DNA of 21,672 nucleotides. It comes from a virus. The DNA is taken from the IMG/VR virus record IMGVR_UViG_3300020159_000414, positions 1-21,672 of that record, one strand, 5' to 3'. Each line of letters begins with the position of its first letter. The first letter of the stretch is position 1. This document shows, piece after piece, positions 7,260 through 14,109 of this stretch. The notes beneath the pieces are model-generated. The model saw only the letters and a program-made list of their open reading frames with translations. It did not search any database and was not told the origin of the DNA. The translations under genes were made by a program, and so were the position numbers.

Positions 7260-7466
7260 ATGAGCAAATCATCTAAGAACAAACACTACGCTTTAAGCCA
7301 ACTCAAAGAGTTGAGGGAACACTTTGTTTCCATGCGCGACCAATGGGAGAAAGACCCCCGCGCAGTCATGCAACGTAAGGCACAGCTACGGGCGCAACTC
7401 GCGCAGGAATCCATGCAGGAGTGGGAATCCATCAAGCGGGAATCCAAGCAACTGCGCCTCCTCTAA
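7260..7466 (+). CDS. Small charged helical protein of unknown function
   Basis: A 68-residue protein beginning MSKSSKNKHYALSQLKE. It is almost entirely charged and helical, with coiled-coil potential over residues about 12-66 (LKELREHFVSMRDQWEKD, later QAQLAQ-like and EWESIKRESK segments). The net charge is positive. There are no cysteines or membrane segments. TGGAG lies 10 bases before the ATG. It sits alone between two spacers that each hold a pair of hairpins, so its expression may be set separately from its neighbours. No family is recognised. Confidence 0.7.
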   Translation: MSKSSKNKHYALSQLKELREHFVSMRDQWEKDPRAVMQRKAQLRAQLAQESMQEWESIKRESKQLRLL

Positions 7467-7469
7467 CTC

Positions 7470-7486
7470 GCGGACAAAGTGTCCGC
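7470..7486 (+). repeat. GGACA-type hairpin (repeat family copy 2)
   Basis: GCGGACA and TGTCCGC form a perfect 7-bp stem with loop AAG, four bases after the stop codon at 7466. There is no T run behind it (AACTATCTC), so termination is not certain. The stem is identical to the copy at 9123-9139. Confidence 0.8.
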
Positions 7487-7493
7487 AACTATC

Positions 7494-7515
7494 TCTCCAC
7501 AACGTATTGTGGAGA
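7494..7515 (+). repeat. Second hairpin of the 7467-7879 spacer
   Basis: TCTCCACAA and TTGTGGAGA form a perfect 9-bp stem with a 4-base loop (CGTA), 7 bases after the GGACA hairpin. It is strong enough to fold as RNA, and the bases behind it are not T-rich. Confidence 0.7.
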
Positions 7516-7879
7516 AGTGAGGTAAAAGTGTTGTTTTTTCGCACATACCCACCACTTGACACAACTGGACACACACACGGGCATCGCGTAACCCGCATGG
7601 ATACTAGCGATTGCGATGTCCACGTCCACAATACCTATATATAAATACATTTTTCATTTAGATATATATATCTGTATGTTAGTGGGTGTGTCTTTTTGTT
7701 CTTGTTTTCAAGTTAGCCTTAGTGTTCTTGAAAAATGGTGGGTATTGTGGTCAACTACCAGTCAACCCCTGTGTTCATGCGCCTTTCAGGTGGTCATAAT
7801 TTTTTGGACCACCTTGGAGAATGGTGGGCCAGTTCCAAAACCAAGTGGGCCAGTTAGCCCCAATCTATAAGGCTTTAGT
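7516..7879. other. Gene-free spacer with AT-rich island and repeats
   Basis: About 360 bases with no credible gene; frames that cross it have unlikely composition (runs of Cys, Trp, Phe and Ile) and no ribosome binding sites. It holds an AT-rich island (about 7628-7690) with a perfect 14-bp palindrome AGATATATATATCT (7660-7673), an inverted repeat at 7788-7814 and two direct repeats at 7824-7855. A promoter for the gene at 7880 is likely here, but no clear -10/-35 pair stands out. Easily melted DNA of this kind could also be a replication start site; no iterons were seen to support that. Confidence 0.5.
7788..7855. promoter_or_regulatory. Inverted repeat and two in-phase direct repeats before the zinc-motif gene
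   Basis: AGGTGGTC (7788-7795) and GACCACCT (7807-7814) form an 8-bp inverted repeat around a T-rich 11-base loop. Just downstream GTGGGCCAGTT occurs twice, at 7824-7834 and 7845-7855. The 21-base period places both copies on the same face of the helix. The second copy ends 24 bases before the ATG at 7880. This looks like an operator or enhancer cluster. Confidence 0.5.
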
Positions 7880-8578
7880 ATGCAAATCAAAACGTGCGCT
7901 AAATGTGGAGAGTCGCACCCTCTCAATCAATTCACGTACCTCGCTACGTATGCACAGTCAAAAGCATGGGGCAGAGCAGGCAACGTGCGTATGTCGCTCG
8001 AGTCCAAAAACTGCAAAGCCTGCCGTCCCAAGCGCAAACCAACGAGCAAGCTGACCAAGAAAGACCTGCACAACAAGGTGCAGACAGGCGACCTCAACGC
8101 CTACCTCGCACAAAACCTGCTCATCATCAAGCAACGCACAGCGCACAACAAGCAGGGCATGGCATCCCGCAAGCGATGGCTCAAGGTGTGGAAGGCAGAG
8201 TTAGCCGAGGCACTCAAGCCCATCACCAAAGAGATAGTCAGCGCAAGGAACGCCCATCTGTACGCCAAGGACAAGGGCTACGTCGACAAGGCAGAGTTCT
8301 ACTTTAGATACCACGCGATTCTCAAGCACGAGAAAGCTCACATTGAACTGAGCTACGCCACAAACCCGCGCCGACCACACAGCGCAAGGTGGGCTGACTA
8401 CCTAGCCGACAACGTGTTCACCATAGTGCGCGAGATGTGGGCGGCACTACCGCCTGTATACAAACACAGCAGGATACCTCTGCTGATAGCGTACCGCGAT
8501 GCGTTCACGCAGGTGAACAAAGACAGCAAGTTCGTACCGCCAAGATCATTGGCATATTTAAAAGGAGAAAGCAAATGA
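7880..8578 (+). CDS. Zinc-motif protein of unknown function
   Basis: A 232-residue basic protein. The N-terminus holds two CxxC pairs, C6/C9 (KTCAKCGE) and C45/C48 (NCKACRP), able to bind one zinc ion in a zinc-ribbon-like fold. A lysine-rich linker (KRKPTSKLTKKDLHNK) follows. Residues about 70-232 are helical with many basic and aromatic residues (RKRWLKVWKAELAEALK, KAEFYFRYHAILKHEKAH). This pattern suggests nucleic acid binding. No nuclease motif of the HNH type is visible. AAGG lies 7 bases before the ATG. The stop overlaps the next start (ATGA), so it is coupled to the gene at 8575. Confidence 0.75.
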   Translation: MQIKTCAKCGESHPLNQFTYLATYAQSKAWGRAGNVRMSLESKNCKACRPKRKPTSKLTKKDLHNKVQTGDLNAYLAQNLLIIKQRTAHNKQGMASRKRWLKVWKAELAEALKPITKEIVSARNAHLYAKDKGYVDKAEFYFRYHAILKHEKAHIELSYATNPRRPHSARWADYLADNVFTIVREMWAALPPVYKHSRIPLLIAYRDAFTQVNKDSKFVPPRSLAYLKGESK

Positions 8579-8976
8579 GATATGAAACACTAATGGAAGC
8601 CCAACTGGGTGCGTTCCCCGACAGCATCGTGCTATCCGATGACGAGATGTACTACGCCCTGCGAGCAACAGTTCCCGACTGGCTTGTCGATCACCAGATA
8701 GAGAATTGGGATAAGTTCAGCGCCCACTATGAGATGGGCGTGTTCACAGACTGGTACTACTACGAGTGGAAGCAGAAAGAAACTGAGATGGCACGAGCGC
8801 AATGGGCTCGCAGTGCGTTCTTGTACAAGTCACAACACCCACAAGGATTCTTTTATGCGTGCGGCAAACGCCCCGATGGTACGTACAGATACGTAGGCTA
8901 CCGATTCGGGCTAGAGGACTGCGAGTATGCATCAGGCTTTATAGGTATGGAATACAAACCACAAGGAGAGAAGTAA
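8575..8976 (+). CDS. Small protein of unknown function, aromatic-rich
   Basis: A 133-residue protein. I place the start at 8575, where AAAGGAG precedes the ATG by 8 bases and the ATG overlaps the previous stop; an extension to 8437 in the same frame has no binding site and overlaps the upstream gene. The protein is rich in Tyr, Trp and acidic residues (WDKFSAHYEMGVFTDWYYYE and FFYACGKRPDGTYRYVGYRFG). It has two isolated cysteines and no membrane segment. No family is recognised. The stop shares an A with the start of the 30-residue membrane protein (TAATG). Confidence 0.75.
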   Translation: MRYETLMEAQLGAFPDSIVLSDDEMYYALRATVPDWLVDHQIENWDKFSAHYEMGVFTDWYYYEWKQKETEMARAQWARSAFLYKSQHPQGFFYACGKRPDGTYRYVGYRFGLEDCEYASGFIGMEYKPQGEK

Positions 8977-9068
8977 TGCTAACTGGATGGGAAAAACTTG
9001 AACGCGTCGTGGTGGTGCTAGCCATCATTGTCTTAATACTGGACTTGTTCTACTGGAGAGGAGGGTAA
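8976..9068 (+). CDS. 30-residue single-span membrane protein
   Basis: ATG at 8976 overlaps the stop of the gene before (TAATG) and has AAGGAGAG 7 bases upstream. The product has a charged start (MLTGWEKLER), one hydrophobic span of about 16-18 residues (VVVVLAIIVLILDLFYW) and ends RGG. The ribosome site, the coupling and a pure membrane composition make it a likely real gene despite its size. Possible roles are a membrane-bound regulator or an inhibitor of a host membrane process. A holin is less likely because the gene is in the early arm and has only one short span. The function is unknown. Confidence 0.65.
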   Translation: MLTGWEKLERVVVVLAIIVLILDLFYWRGG

Positions 9069-9096
9069 CTACGAGAGAACGGTCATTCTTGCTTCT

Positions 9097-9117
9097 GTGG
9101 CATCCCGCCACGTTTTT
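9097..9117 (+). terminator. Intrinsic terminator after the small membrane protein gene
   Basis: GTGGC and GCCAC form a 5-bp stem with loop ATCCC, then G and TTTTT. The stem is short but the T run is right behind it. It is the first hairpin of a tandem pair in this spacer. Confidence 0.6.
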
Positions 9118-9122
9118 AACTC

Positions 9123-9139
9123 GCGGACAAACTGTCCGC
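9123..9139 (+). repeat. GGACA-type hairpin (repeat family copy 3)
   Basis: GCGGACA and TGTCCGC with loop AAC, followed by AACTTTTTGG. The stem and its CTCGCGG / GCAACT surroundings match the copy at 7470-7486. It lies 19 bases before the ATG at 9159, so it also sits just upstream of that gene's ribosome site (TTGGAG). Confidence 0.8.
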
Positions 9140-9158
9140 AACTTTTTGGAGATTTATC

Positions 9159-9593
9159 ATGGAACAAACTAATCAAACCACACAACCCGCTCAAACCTTT
9201 GAGCAACCTACTCAACCATCAATGCCAACAACGGCGCTGATGACCACGCTCATGGCGCTCGTTGAGAACTACATCAAAGACATTGTGTCCGCGCAAGTCA
9301 ACGAGATACTGCTCAATCACTCTACCCTGCGACTCATGGACAACGGCTTCGAGAACAAGATACGCGAGATAGCTCAAGAGGTTGTCGATGACGCGATCAG
9401 TACGCACAACGATGACGAGTACCACATCAGTGAGTCAGACATAGACGACACAGTAAGTACGGCGATCAATGACTTCGACTTCGACGACAAGATCAACGAG
9501 GCAGTCAACGATGCGATCAACGACTTCGACTTCACAGATGTCATCACAGCGTCCATCAAGGACAACATCACGTTCTCTGTAACAGTAGACTAA
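9159..9593 (+). CDS. Highly acidic repetitive protein of unknown function
   Basis: A 144-residue protein. The first 25 residues are Gln/Thr/Pro-rich (TNQTTQPAQTFEQPTQPS). A helical part follows (about 27-75), then a very acidic repetitive half with INDFDFDDKINEAVNDAINDF-like segments; the motif AINDFDF occurs twice, 17 residues apart. There is no cysteine or membrane span. TTGGAG lies 10 bases before the ATG. Acidic proteins made early by phages are sometimes DNA mimics that block host nucleases or polymerases; composition alone cannot show that here. It is followed after 10 bases by the gene at 9604. Confidence 0.75.
   Translation: MEQTNQTTQPAQTFEQPTQPSMPTTALMTTLMALVENYIKDIVSAQVNEILLNHSTLRLMDNGFENKIREIAQEVVDDAISTHNDDEYHISESDIDDTVSTAINDFDFDDKINEAVNDAINDFDFTDVITASIKDNITFSVTVD
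9462..9533 (+). repeat. Internal 51-bp periodic repeat in the acidic protein gene
   Basis: GCGATCAAYGACTTCGACTT begins at 9462 and again at 9513, a 51-base (17-codon) period. The codons for Asp and Asn match in both copies, so this is a nucleotide duplication as well as a protein repeat. Confidence 0.7.
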
Positions 9594-9603
9594 TGGAGGC
9601 AAC

Positions 9604-10263
9604 ATGGAAACAACAACGGAAACCTTTTCGTTCGATGAACTCACCAATTATGGCAAGCAACACGCCATACAAGAGTACGGCCAACCGCCTGACGATTGGC
9701 ACGAAGACATCTACGCACGAGCTATGGAGGAGGGCCCCGCAAGGGGTTTTCATCTAGCAGAGATTCAGTTCAATGGCTTTCACTCACAAGGTGATGGCGC
9801 GTCATGGACTGGGCATGTGTGGCTACCTGACTTTATTGAGTACCACAGCAAACCAGAGGACGCTGACTACGCACAGCACGTTGTGTTGCGTGAACTAATA
9901 AAAGATGGTTGGTGTGAGGAAAGCGTGACCATCAGTAGGAATGGCTTTTACTACAACCACAGCGGCACGATGCGTAGCTCGGGTGTGGACGATCGTCTTT
10001 ACTACGCAGACGAGAACTCAGTCATGGACAGAGGTATCTTGGAGGGCGCGAACGTGCGAGAGTTAGCCAAGTCCATCGACTACGAGTATCTGCTCAACCA
10101 ACTCGACGAGTGGTTACTAGGCAAGGCGCAAGCTTATGCCGATGACATATTCAAACAACTACGCGAGGACTACGACGCGTACACAGAAGAACAGTACTTC
10201 AAAGAACTGTGCGACATCAACGGGTGGCGCTTCGATCAACGCGGTAATTTAATAGAGGAGTAA
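9604..10263 (+). CDS. Phage protein of unknown function with SQGDGASW motif
   Basis: A 219-residue acidic protein. Residues 8-25 (FSFDELTNYGKQHAIQEYG) and the segment FNGFHSQGDGASWTGHVWL (about residues 57-75) match a pattern I know from many uncharacterised phage proteins, in which an F-x-G-F-x-SQGDGA-[SC]-[WF] core follows an N-terminal 'F-x-ELS-x-x-A-x-x-x-AI' helix. The biochemical role of that group is not known to me. The C-terminal half is helical and acidic (YLLNQLDEWLLGKAQAYADD). GGAGG lies 4 bases before the ATG. The stop codon sits inside the ribosome site region of the next gene (GAGGAGTAA), so the two are tightly linked. Confidence 0.75.
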   Translation: METTTETFSFDELTNYGKQHAIQEYGQPPDDWHEDIYARAMEEGPARGFHLAEIQFNGFHSQGDGASWTGHVWLPDFIEYHSKPEDADYAQHVVLRELIKDGWCEESVTISRNGFYYNHSGTMRSSGVDDRLYYADENSVMDRGILEGANVRELAKSIDYEYLLNQLDEWLLGKAQAYADDIFKQLREDYDAYTEEQYFKELCDINGWRFDQRGNLIEE

Positions 10264-10266
10264 ATC

Positions 10267-10668
10267 ATGGGATACAGATCAGACGTAGCGTATGTCATCA
10301 AGTTCGATGACATTGAGACACGCGACAACTTCGTAACGCTTATGCTTGCGAAGAACGACAAGTGGATAACACAAGCGCTCGATGAGTGCGAGTACCGCTA
10401 TGAGGAAGACCCAGTCATCACGTTCGAGGCGGATAGTGTGAAGTGGTACGACAGCTTCGATGATGTGAAAGCGCATCGTGCATTGATGCACAGTGCAGTA
10501 GAAATTTATAAAGAGAAAGGAGGCAGGTACAGGTTCGTCAGCGTAGGTGAGGATGGCGCTGAGGACTTCGATGAAGACGATGACGATGGTGATTTGTATG
10601 ACTACATCACAACAAGACACGAGGTACAAACGTACTTCCCATTAATCACAGTAACAATACAGGAGTAA
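10267..10668 (+). CDS. Small acidic phage protein with GYRSDV start, unknown function
   Basis: A 133-residue protein beginning MGYRSDVAYVIKFDD. This start, followed by a beta-alpha-beta-like first half and later YRFVSVGEDGAEDFDEDDDD (about residues 91-112), is familiar from many phage hypothetical proteins, so the gene is likely to be conserved. The acidic run is at residues 101-112. There is no catalytic motif. GAGGAG lies 9 bases before the ATG and overlaps the previous stop. Its role is unknown. It belongs to the same cluster of acidic proteins as its two upstream neighbours. Confidence 0.78.
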   Translation: MGYRSDVAYVIKFDDIETRDNFVTLMLAKNDKWITQALDECEYRYEEDPVITFEADSVKWYDSFDDVKAHRALMHSAVEIYKEKGGRYRFVSVGEDGAEDFDEDDDDGDLYDYITTRHEVQTYFPLITVTIQE

Positions 10669-10673
10669 ACATC

Positions 10674-11657
10674 ATGGCATATGTATGCAGAAATTATGAA
10701 GAAGCGCTAGGCACATTCGCATTTCGCGGTGCAGTACGTAGTAAAGCGTGGCAACCCAACGAGCGACCGCTTGACCCCAAGCCACGCGTAGAACACAAGC
10801 TCATCGAGGGCAGTAACGAGTATGGCAAGTACTTCGACGTCAAGCTGTATCAGACTGTGATGGCGCGGTTCTACGAGCCCAAAGTAGAGAACGGCAAACG
10901 CGTTGAGCGTAGGCTGTACATGGGCCACTCATCACAGACCAGTCAGCAGTTCATGCGTCACACGCTGTGTGTTGACCTTGGTTTGAACATCAAGTGGACA
11001 GCAGAGCATAGAGAGGAGCAGACTGTCTGGCCGATCTACACCAAAGCATTCATGTACGATGGTGATAACGATACGCCATTCAGTCTTGACGCTGTGTATG
11101 TCGATGGCGTGTTGGATACTGTGCAGTCTGAGCACACCAAGCACTACCGACTAGTCGCGGACACCGATGTCCGCAAGTTCAAGCAACGTGTTGCCGCACA
11201 CTTCGAGCCCTACATCATGCTTGCACAGATGCGTATGCCAGAGTTCAAAGAGATGTGCGACATCGACCATCGCCTCGGTCGCAAGTTCGGTGGTGAGGGA
11301 TTCAATCGTGCCTACTACATGGCGATGCAGGAATTGTGGGAGTCGCCCGAGCCACGGCAACAAGACATCGACGTGTTCTTTGCGATGTGTCAGAAAGCCT
11401 ACGACATCATTGCGTCCAAGCGCGGTATGGAACAACCTGACTTCCGCGTCAGCGGTACATGGTGGAGTAGATCGCAAAGCCCCAAGCAAGATAGCACAGT
11501 CGACGACTTAGCCAAGCCCATTGAGATGGCTGAGTTCAGGCGTGCCATCCTTGACAGGATACACAAATACGTTGGTAGCAACTCGCTTAAGAAACCAGAG
11601 GAGGTGAAACAATTCCCTAAGTATTCTGAATACCCACGCTCTAACATTCACACCTGA
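10674..11657 (+). CDS. Protein of unknown function, last gene before the 11.7-kb promoter
   Basis: A 327-residue protein, MAYVCRNYEEALGTFAFRG and on. It is soluble and mixed in structure, with basic and aromatic stretches (FYEPKVENGKRVERRLYMGH, WWSRSQSPKQDSTVDDL) and a near-central helical region (RKFKQRVAAHFEPYIMLAQM). I recognise no domain and see no metal or nucleotide site. AGGAG lies 10 bases before the ATG. The stop is followed at once by a 6-bp stem (CCTGAT/ATCAGG, 11653-11668) with only GTTTCC behind it, so termination there is likely weak at best. It probably ends the transcript that begins near 9159 or earlier. Confidence 0.72.
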   Translation: MAYVCRNYEEALGTFAFRGAVRSKAWQPNERPLDPKPRVEHKLIEGSNEYGKYFDVKLYQTVMARFYEPKVENGKRVERRLYMGHSSQTSQQFMRHTLCVDLGLNIKWTAEHREEQTVWPIYTKAFMYDGDNDTPFSLDAVYVDGVLDTVQSEHTKHYRLVADTDVRKFKQRVAAHFEPYIMLAQMRMPEFKEMCDIDHRLGRKFGGEGFNRAYYMAMQELWESPEPRQQDIDVFFAMCQKAYDIIASKRGMEQPDFRVSGTWWSRSQSPKQDSTVDDLAKPIEMAEFRRAILDRIHKYVGSNSLKKPEEVKQFPKYSEYPRSNIHT

Positions 11658-11675
11658 TACACATCAGGGTTTCCG

Positions 11676-11703
11676 ATAGGTTGTCAAGTCTTTGACAACC
11701 TAT
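11676..11703. promoter_or_regulatory. 12-bp inverted repeat, putative operator
   Basis: ATAGGTTGTCAA (11676-11687) and TTGACAACCTAT (11692-11703) are perfect reverse complements separated by GTCT. The repeat covers the -35 zone and ends two bases before the -10 hexamer at 11706. A bound repressor dimer would block the promoter. The lack of a T run behind it argues against a terminator. Confidence 0.7.
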
Positions 11704-11711
11704 GCTATAAT
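11681..11711 (+). promoter_or_regulatory. Promoter for the ATPase-VWA gene block
   Basis: TATAAT at 11706-11711 is a perfect -10 with TG at 11703-11704 (extended -10, TGCTATAAT). TTGTCA at 11681-11686 is a fair -35 with a long 19-base spacer. Transcription should start near 11718, giving a leader of about 20 bases that carries AGGAG before the ATG at 11739. It is overlapped by the inverted repeat at 11676-11703. Confidence 0.75.
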
Positions 11712-11738
11712 TTCTTTAAACAAAACAGGAGAAGCACT

Positions 11739-12941
11739 ATGAGCTATGAGAAGATGACTCTCAATCAGAGAGTACAAGCCGCCAACATTGACTGTATGCG
11801 GCACCCTAAGTTCGCCTTGCTGTCAGGCGTCATCATGCTAGGTAAGAGCGAGGTGTCCGACAAGATACCAACAGCCGCTACCAACGGGCGTGACAAGAAG
11901 TATGGCGCTGAGTTCATCAAGCCACTCAACCGCAAGCAGATGCGCTACTTAGTTCTGCACGAGAACTTTCACGTAGCCCTCAAGCATTGCATCTTGTTCA
12001 AGCAGTACACACGCAAGATGCCTAAGCTCACCAACATAGCACACGACTATGTGGTCAACGCATTGATCGAGGAGATGGACCCCGAGTTCAAGTTTGTCGA
12101 GCGTCCTACCGAGTCGCTGTGCATTGACCGCAAGTACTTCGGTTGGTCATTCCCTCAGGTACTCAATGACCTCATCAAGAGTGGCCGCAAGGAACCTGAG
12201 AAGGGTGACAAGGGCGATGGTGATGGCGGTGACTTCGATGAGCCCCTCGATGCACACGAGGATGGTGAGTTCGATGACAACCCAGTCGAGCAAGACAAGC
12301 TAGGCAAGCAGATCGACGATGCCAATCGTCAAGGCGAGATACTTGCACGTAAGCTTGCGGGTAAGGAAGGTGGTGGTCGTGACATCTTAGGCACAGCCAA
12401 GGAACGCACGACTGATTGGAAGCAAGCATTGCAAGAGTGGATTAGTTCTATCTCTGCGGGCGACGACAACTCACGCTTCTGTCCTCCCAACAAGCGCCTG
12501 CTTGCATCGGGCTTCGTTATGCCATCACACTTCACAGAGTCAGTCGGTGAGTTGATTCTCGCTGTCGATACATCAGGCTCTATGTATCCGTACTACCGCT
12601 TGTTGTTCGGTGAGATTGCTCGCATCTGCAACATCACTAAGCCTGCGGGTGTGCGTGTGCTGTGGTGGGATACCGCCGTGTGTGGTGACCAATCATTCAA
12701 GCCTGCTGACTACGAGCAGATCACATCACTCATGAGTCCCAAGGGTGGTGGCGGCACAACTCCCGATGTTGTCGTTGACTACATCCGCGAACACAAGATC
12801 GACGCTAAGGCAATCGTCTGGTTAACAGATGGCTACCTTGGTTGCGATACCCCGAATACCCCAATGCCATCTCTGTGGGGTGTGGTAGAGAACGAGTCCT
12901 TCGTTCCTACTCATGGCAAAGTCCTGCGTATTTCTGTTTAA
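11739..12941 (+). CDS. Metallopeptidase-like plus VWA domain protein (DUF2201/CobT-like)
   Basis: A 400-residue two-domain protein. The N-terminal domain has a zinc-metallopeptidase HExxH motif (LHENFHVALKH, H74-E75-H78) and the segment NIAHDYVVNALI (99-110), which matches the putative metallopeptidase part of DUF2201 proteins. An acidic, glycine-rich linker follows (about 155-185). The C-terminal VWA-like domain has a complete metal-ion adhesion site: DTSGS (277-281), a threonine in GGGGTTPD (340/341) and LTDG (D364). VWA proteins of this class work with a MoxR/CobS-type AAA+ ATPase, which is exactly the next gene. The pair probably remodels or inserts a cofactor into a target protein. Start: AGGAG before the ATG, just downstream of a strong promoter. 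Whether the HExxH site is catalytic cannot be told from the sequence. Confidence 0.88.
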   Translation: MSYEKMTLNQRVQAANIDCMRHPKFALLSGVIMLGKSEVSDKIPTAATNGRDKKYGAEFIKPLNRKQMRYLVLHENFHVALKHCILFKQYTRKMPKLTNIAHDYVVNALIEEMDPEFKFVERPTESLCIDRKYFGWSFPQVLNDLIKSGRKEPEKGDKGDGDGGDFDEPLDAHEDGEFDDNPVEQDKLGKQIDDANRQGEILARKLAGKEGGGRDILGTAKERTTDWKQALQEWISSISAGDDNSRFCPPNKRLLASGFVMPSHFTESVGELILAVDTSGSMYPYYRLLFGEIARICNITKPAGVRVLWWDTAVCGDQSFKPADYEQITSLMSPKGGGGTTPDVVVDYIREHKIDAKAIVWLTDGYLGCDTPNTPMPSLWGVVENESFVPTHGKVLRISV

Positions 12942-12966
12942 TCAATAACCTTTGGAGAAAATTATC

Positions 12967-14091
12967 ATGAATCAATTCTTATCTGCATCTCAAGTTGTTT
13001 CCCTCGTTGCCGCTGTCGGTGACAAGCGCACAGTAATTGTGGAGGGCGAGAACGGCATCGGCAAGACTGCCCTCTTCCACGCACTACGCAAGCTACCCAA
13101 GTTTGCTGACCACATCGCTGTGCAACCTATTGACTGCACTCAGTTGTCTGACGGCTCTGTGTGGATGCCTGACCTCGATCGTGAGAATGGCGTGTCTCGT
13201 GAGTTACCCAACGAGCGCTTCGGTGTCAGCGCGTTCAATCAACTCGGTGTCAACAACTCCAAGCCTATCCTCGTAGGTCTTGATGAGATCGCCAAGGCAC
13301 CGCAGTTCATCAAGAATGTATTGGCTCCGATCATCTATGAGCGCAGAGTCGGCAACCTAAGCATGCCTGAGGGTAGCGTTGTTGTGTGCTTTACCAATCT
13401 ATCTGTCGAGGGTCTTGGTGATTCCATTCAGGCTCACCTACGCAATCGTCTTGTGTTCGTCAAGATGCGTAAGCCTAACTGTGATGAGTGGGTCAAGTGG
13501 GCTACTGACAATGGCGTCAACCCAATGATTATTGCTTTCGTTAGCAACGAGCCACGCGTTATGCAATCGTTCCTTGACTACGAGAAGGGCGGTATGTTCG
13601 AGGGCAAGGACTTGTCCAAGGACAACGGCTTCATCTTCAACCCCAAGTCTATGCAACTTGCATACGCTACACCTCGCTCATTGGTTGCCGCTAGTGACAT
13701 CCTCGATGCGGGTCTTGGTGTTCTTGATGATGACACTATCGAGGCGGCTCTCGTTGGTACTGTTGGTGCTACTACGGCACAGGCATTGTCATCGTTCATT
13801 CGCTTCGGTCGTGAGATCTGCGAGTACTCTCGCGTTATCAAATCACCTGACACAGCGCCGCTGTCTGACAACCCTACGGCGCAGTTGATTCAGGTATTCC
13901 AGTTCGTTACTCGCGTAGCGGACAGGGCAGAGGCAGAAGCCATCGTCAAGTACGTATGGCGTATGCGTGCAGAGATGCAGTCGATCTTCTGCAACACAGT
14001 AGCAACAAGTCAGCGTGTGGCTTTGTTCGCTACGATCAATGAGTTCGGTCGCATGTTAGCCGAGCACAAAATCTTTTTCTCAACCAAGTAA
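12967..14091 (+). CDS. MoxR/CobS-like AAA+ ATPase
   Basis: A 374-residue ATPase. The start is the ATG at 12967, preceded by TTTGGAG at a 9-base distance; an in-frame TTG at 12952 would put that ribosome site inside the gene. Motifs in order are Walker A GENGIGKT (27-34), Walker B ILVGLDEI (101-108), a sensor-1 Asn in CFTN (N144), a likely arginine finger in HLRNRLVF (R159/R161) and a sensor-2 segment ATPRSL (R237). A MoxR-like order of motifs, and the partner VWA gene 25 bases upstream, point to a hexameric chaperone-like ring. Phage genes of this type are often named cobS, but no cobalamin pathway gene is near, so cobalt chelation is unlikely to be its role. Confidence 0.9.
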   Translation: MNQFLSASQVVSLVAAVGDKRTVIVEGENGIGKTALFHALRKLPKFADHIAVQPIDCTQLSDGSVWMPDLDRENGVSRELPNERFGVSAFNQLGVNNSKPILVGLDEIAKAPQFIKNVLAPIIYERRVGNLSMPEGSVVVCFTNLSVEGLGDSIQAHLRNRLVFVKMRKPNCDEWVKWATDNGVNPMIIAFVSNEPRVMQSFLDYEKGGMFEGKDLSKDNGFIFNPKSMQLAYATPRSLVAASDILDAGLGVLDDDTIEAALVGTVGATTAQALSSFIRFGREICEYSRVIKSPDTAPLSDNPTAQLIQVFQFVTRVADRAEAEAIVKYVWRMRAEMQSIFCNTVATSQRVALFATINEFGRMLAEHKIFFSTK

Positions 14092-14109
14092 TCACAAGGA
14101 GTTCTTATC

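Noticed and set aside
7616-7870. 84-codon frame in the spacer before the zinc-motif gene
   Set aside because: Cys/Phe/Ile/Trp-rich product from AT-rich DNA, no ribosome site, and it crosses the direct and inverted repeats.
11157-11174. Fourth GCGGACA/TGTCCGC inverted repeat
   Set aside because: It lies inside the 327-residue gene, has a 4-base loop and different flanks, so it may be chance. It is not counted in the spacer repeat family.
11653-11668. 6-bp stem at the end of the 327-residue gene as a terminator
   Set aside because: The stem is short and AT-containing and is followed by GTTTCC only. It may slow transcription but is not a convincing intrinsic terminator.
12952-12966. TTG start for the AAA+ ATPase
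   Set aside because: The GGAG that should serve as ribosome site would lie inside the gene. The ATG at 12967 is placed correctly behind it.
12952-14091. Cobalamin chelatase (CobS) role for the ATPase
   Set aside because: The fold is similar, but no cobalamin pathway gene or large CobN-type chelatase subunit is near. The name would overstate what the sequence shows.
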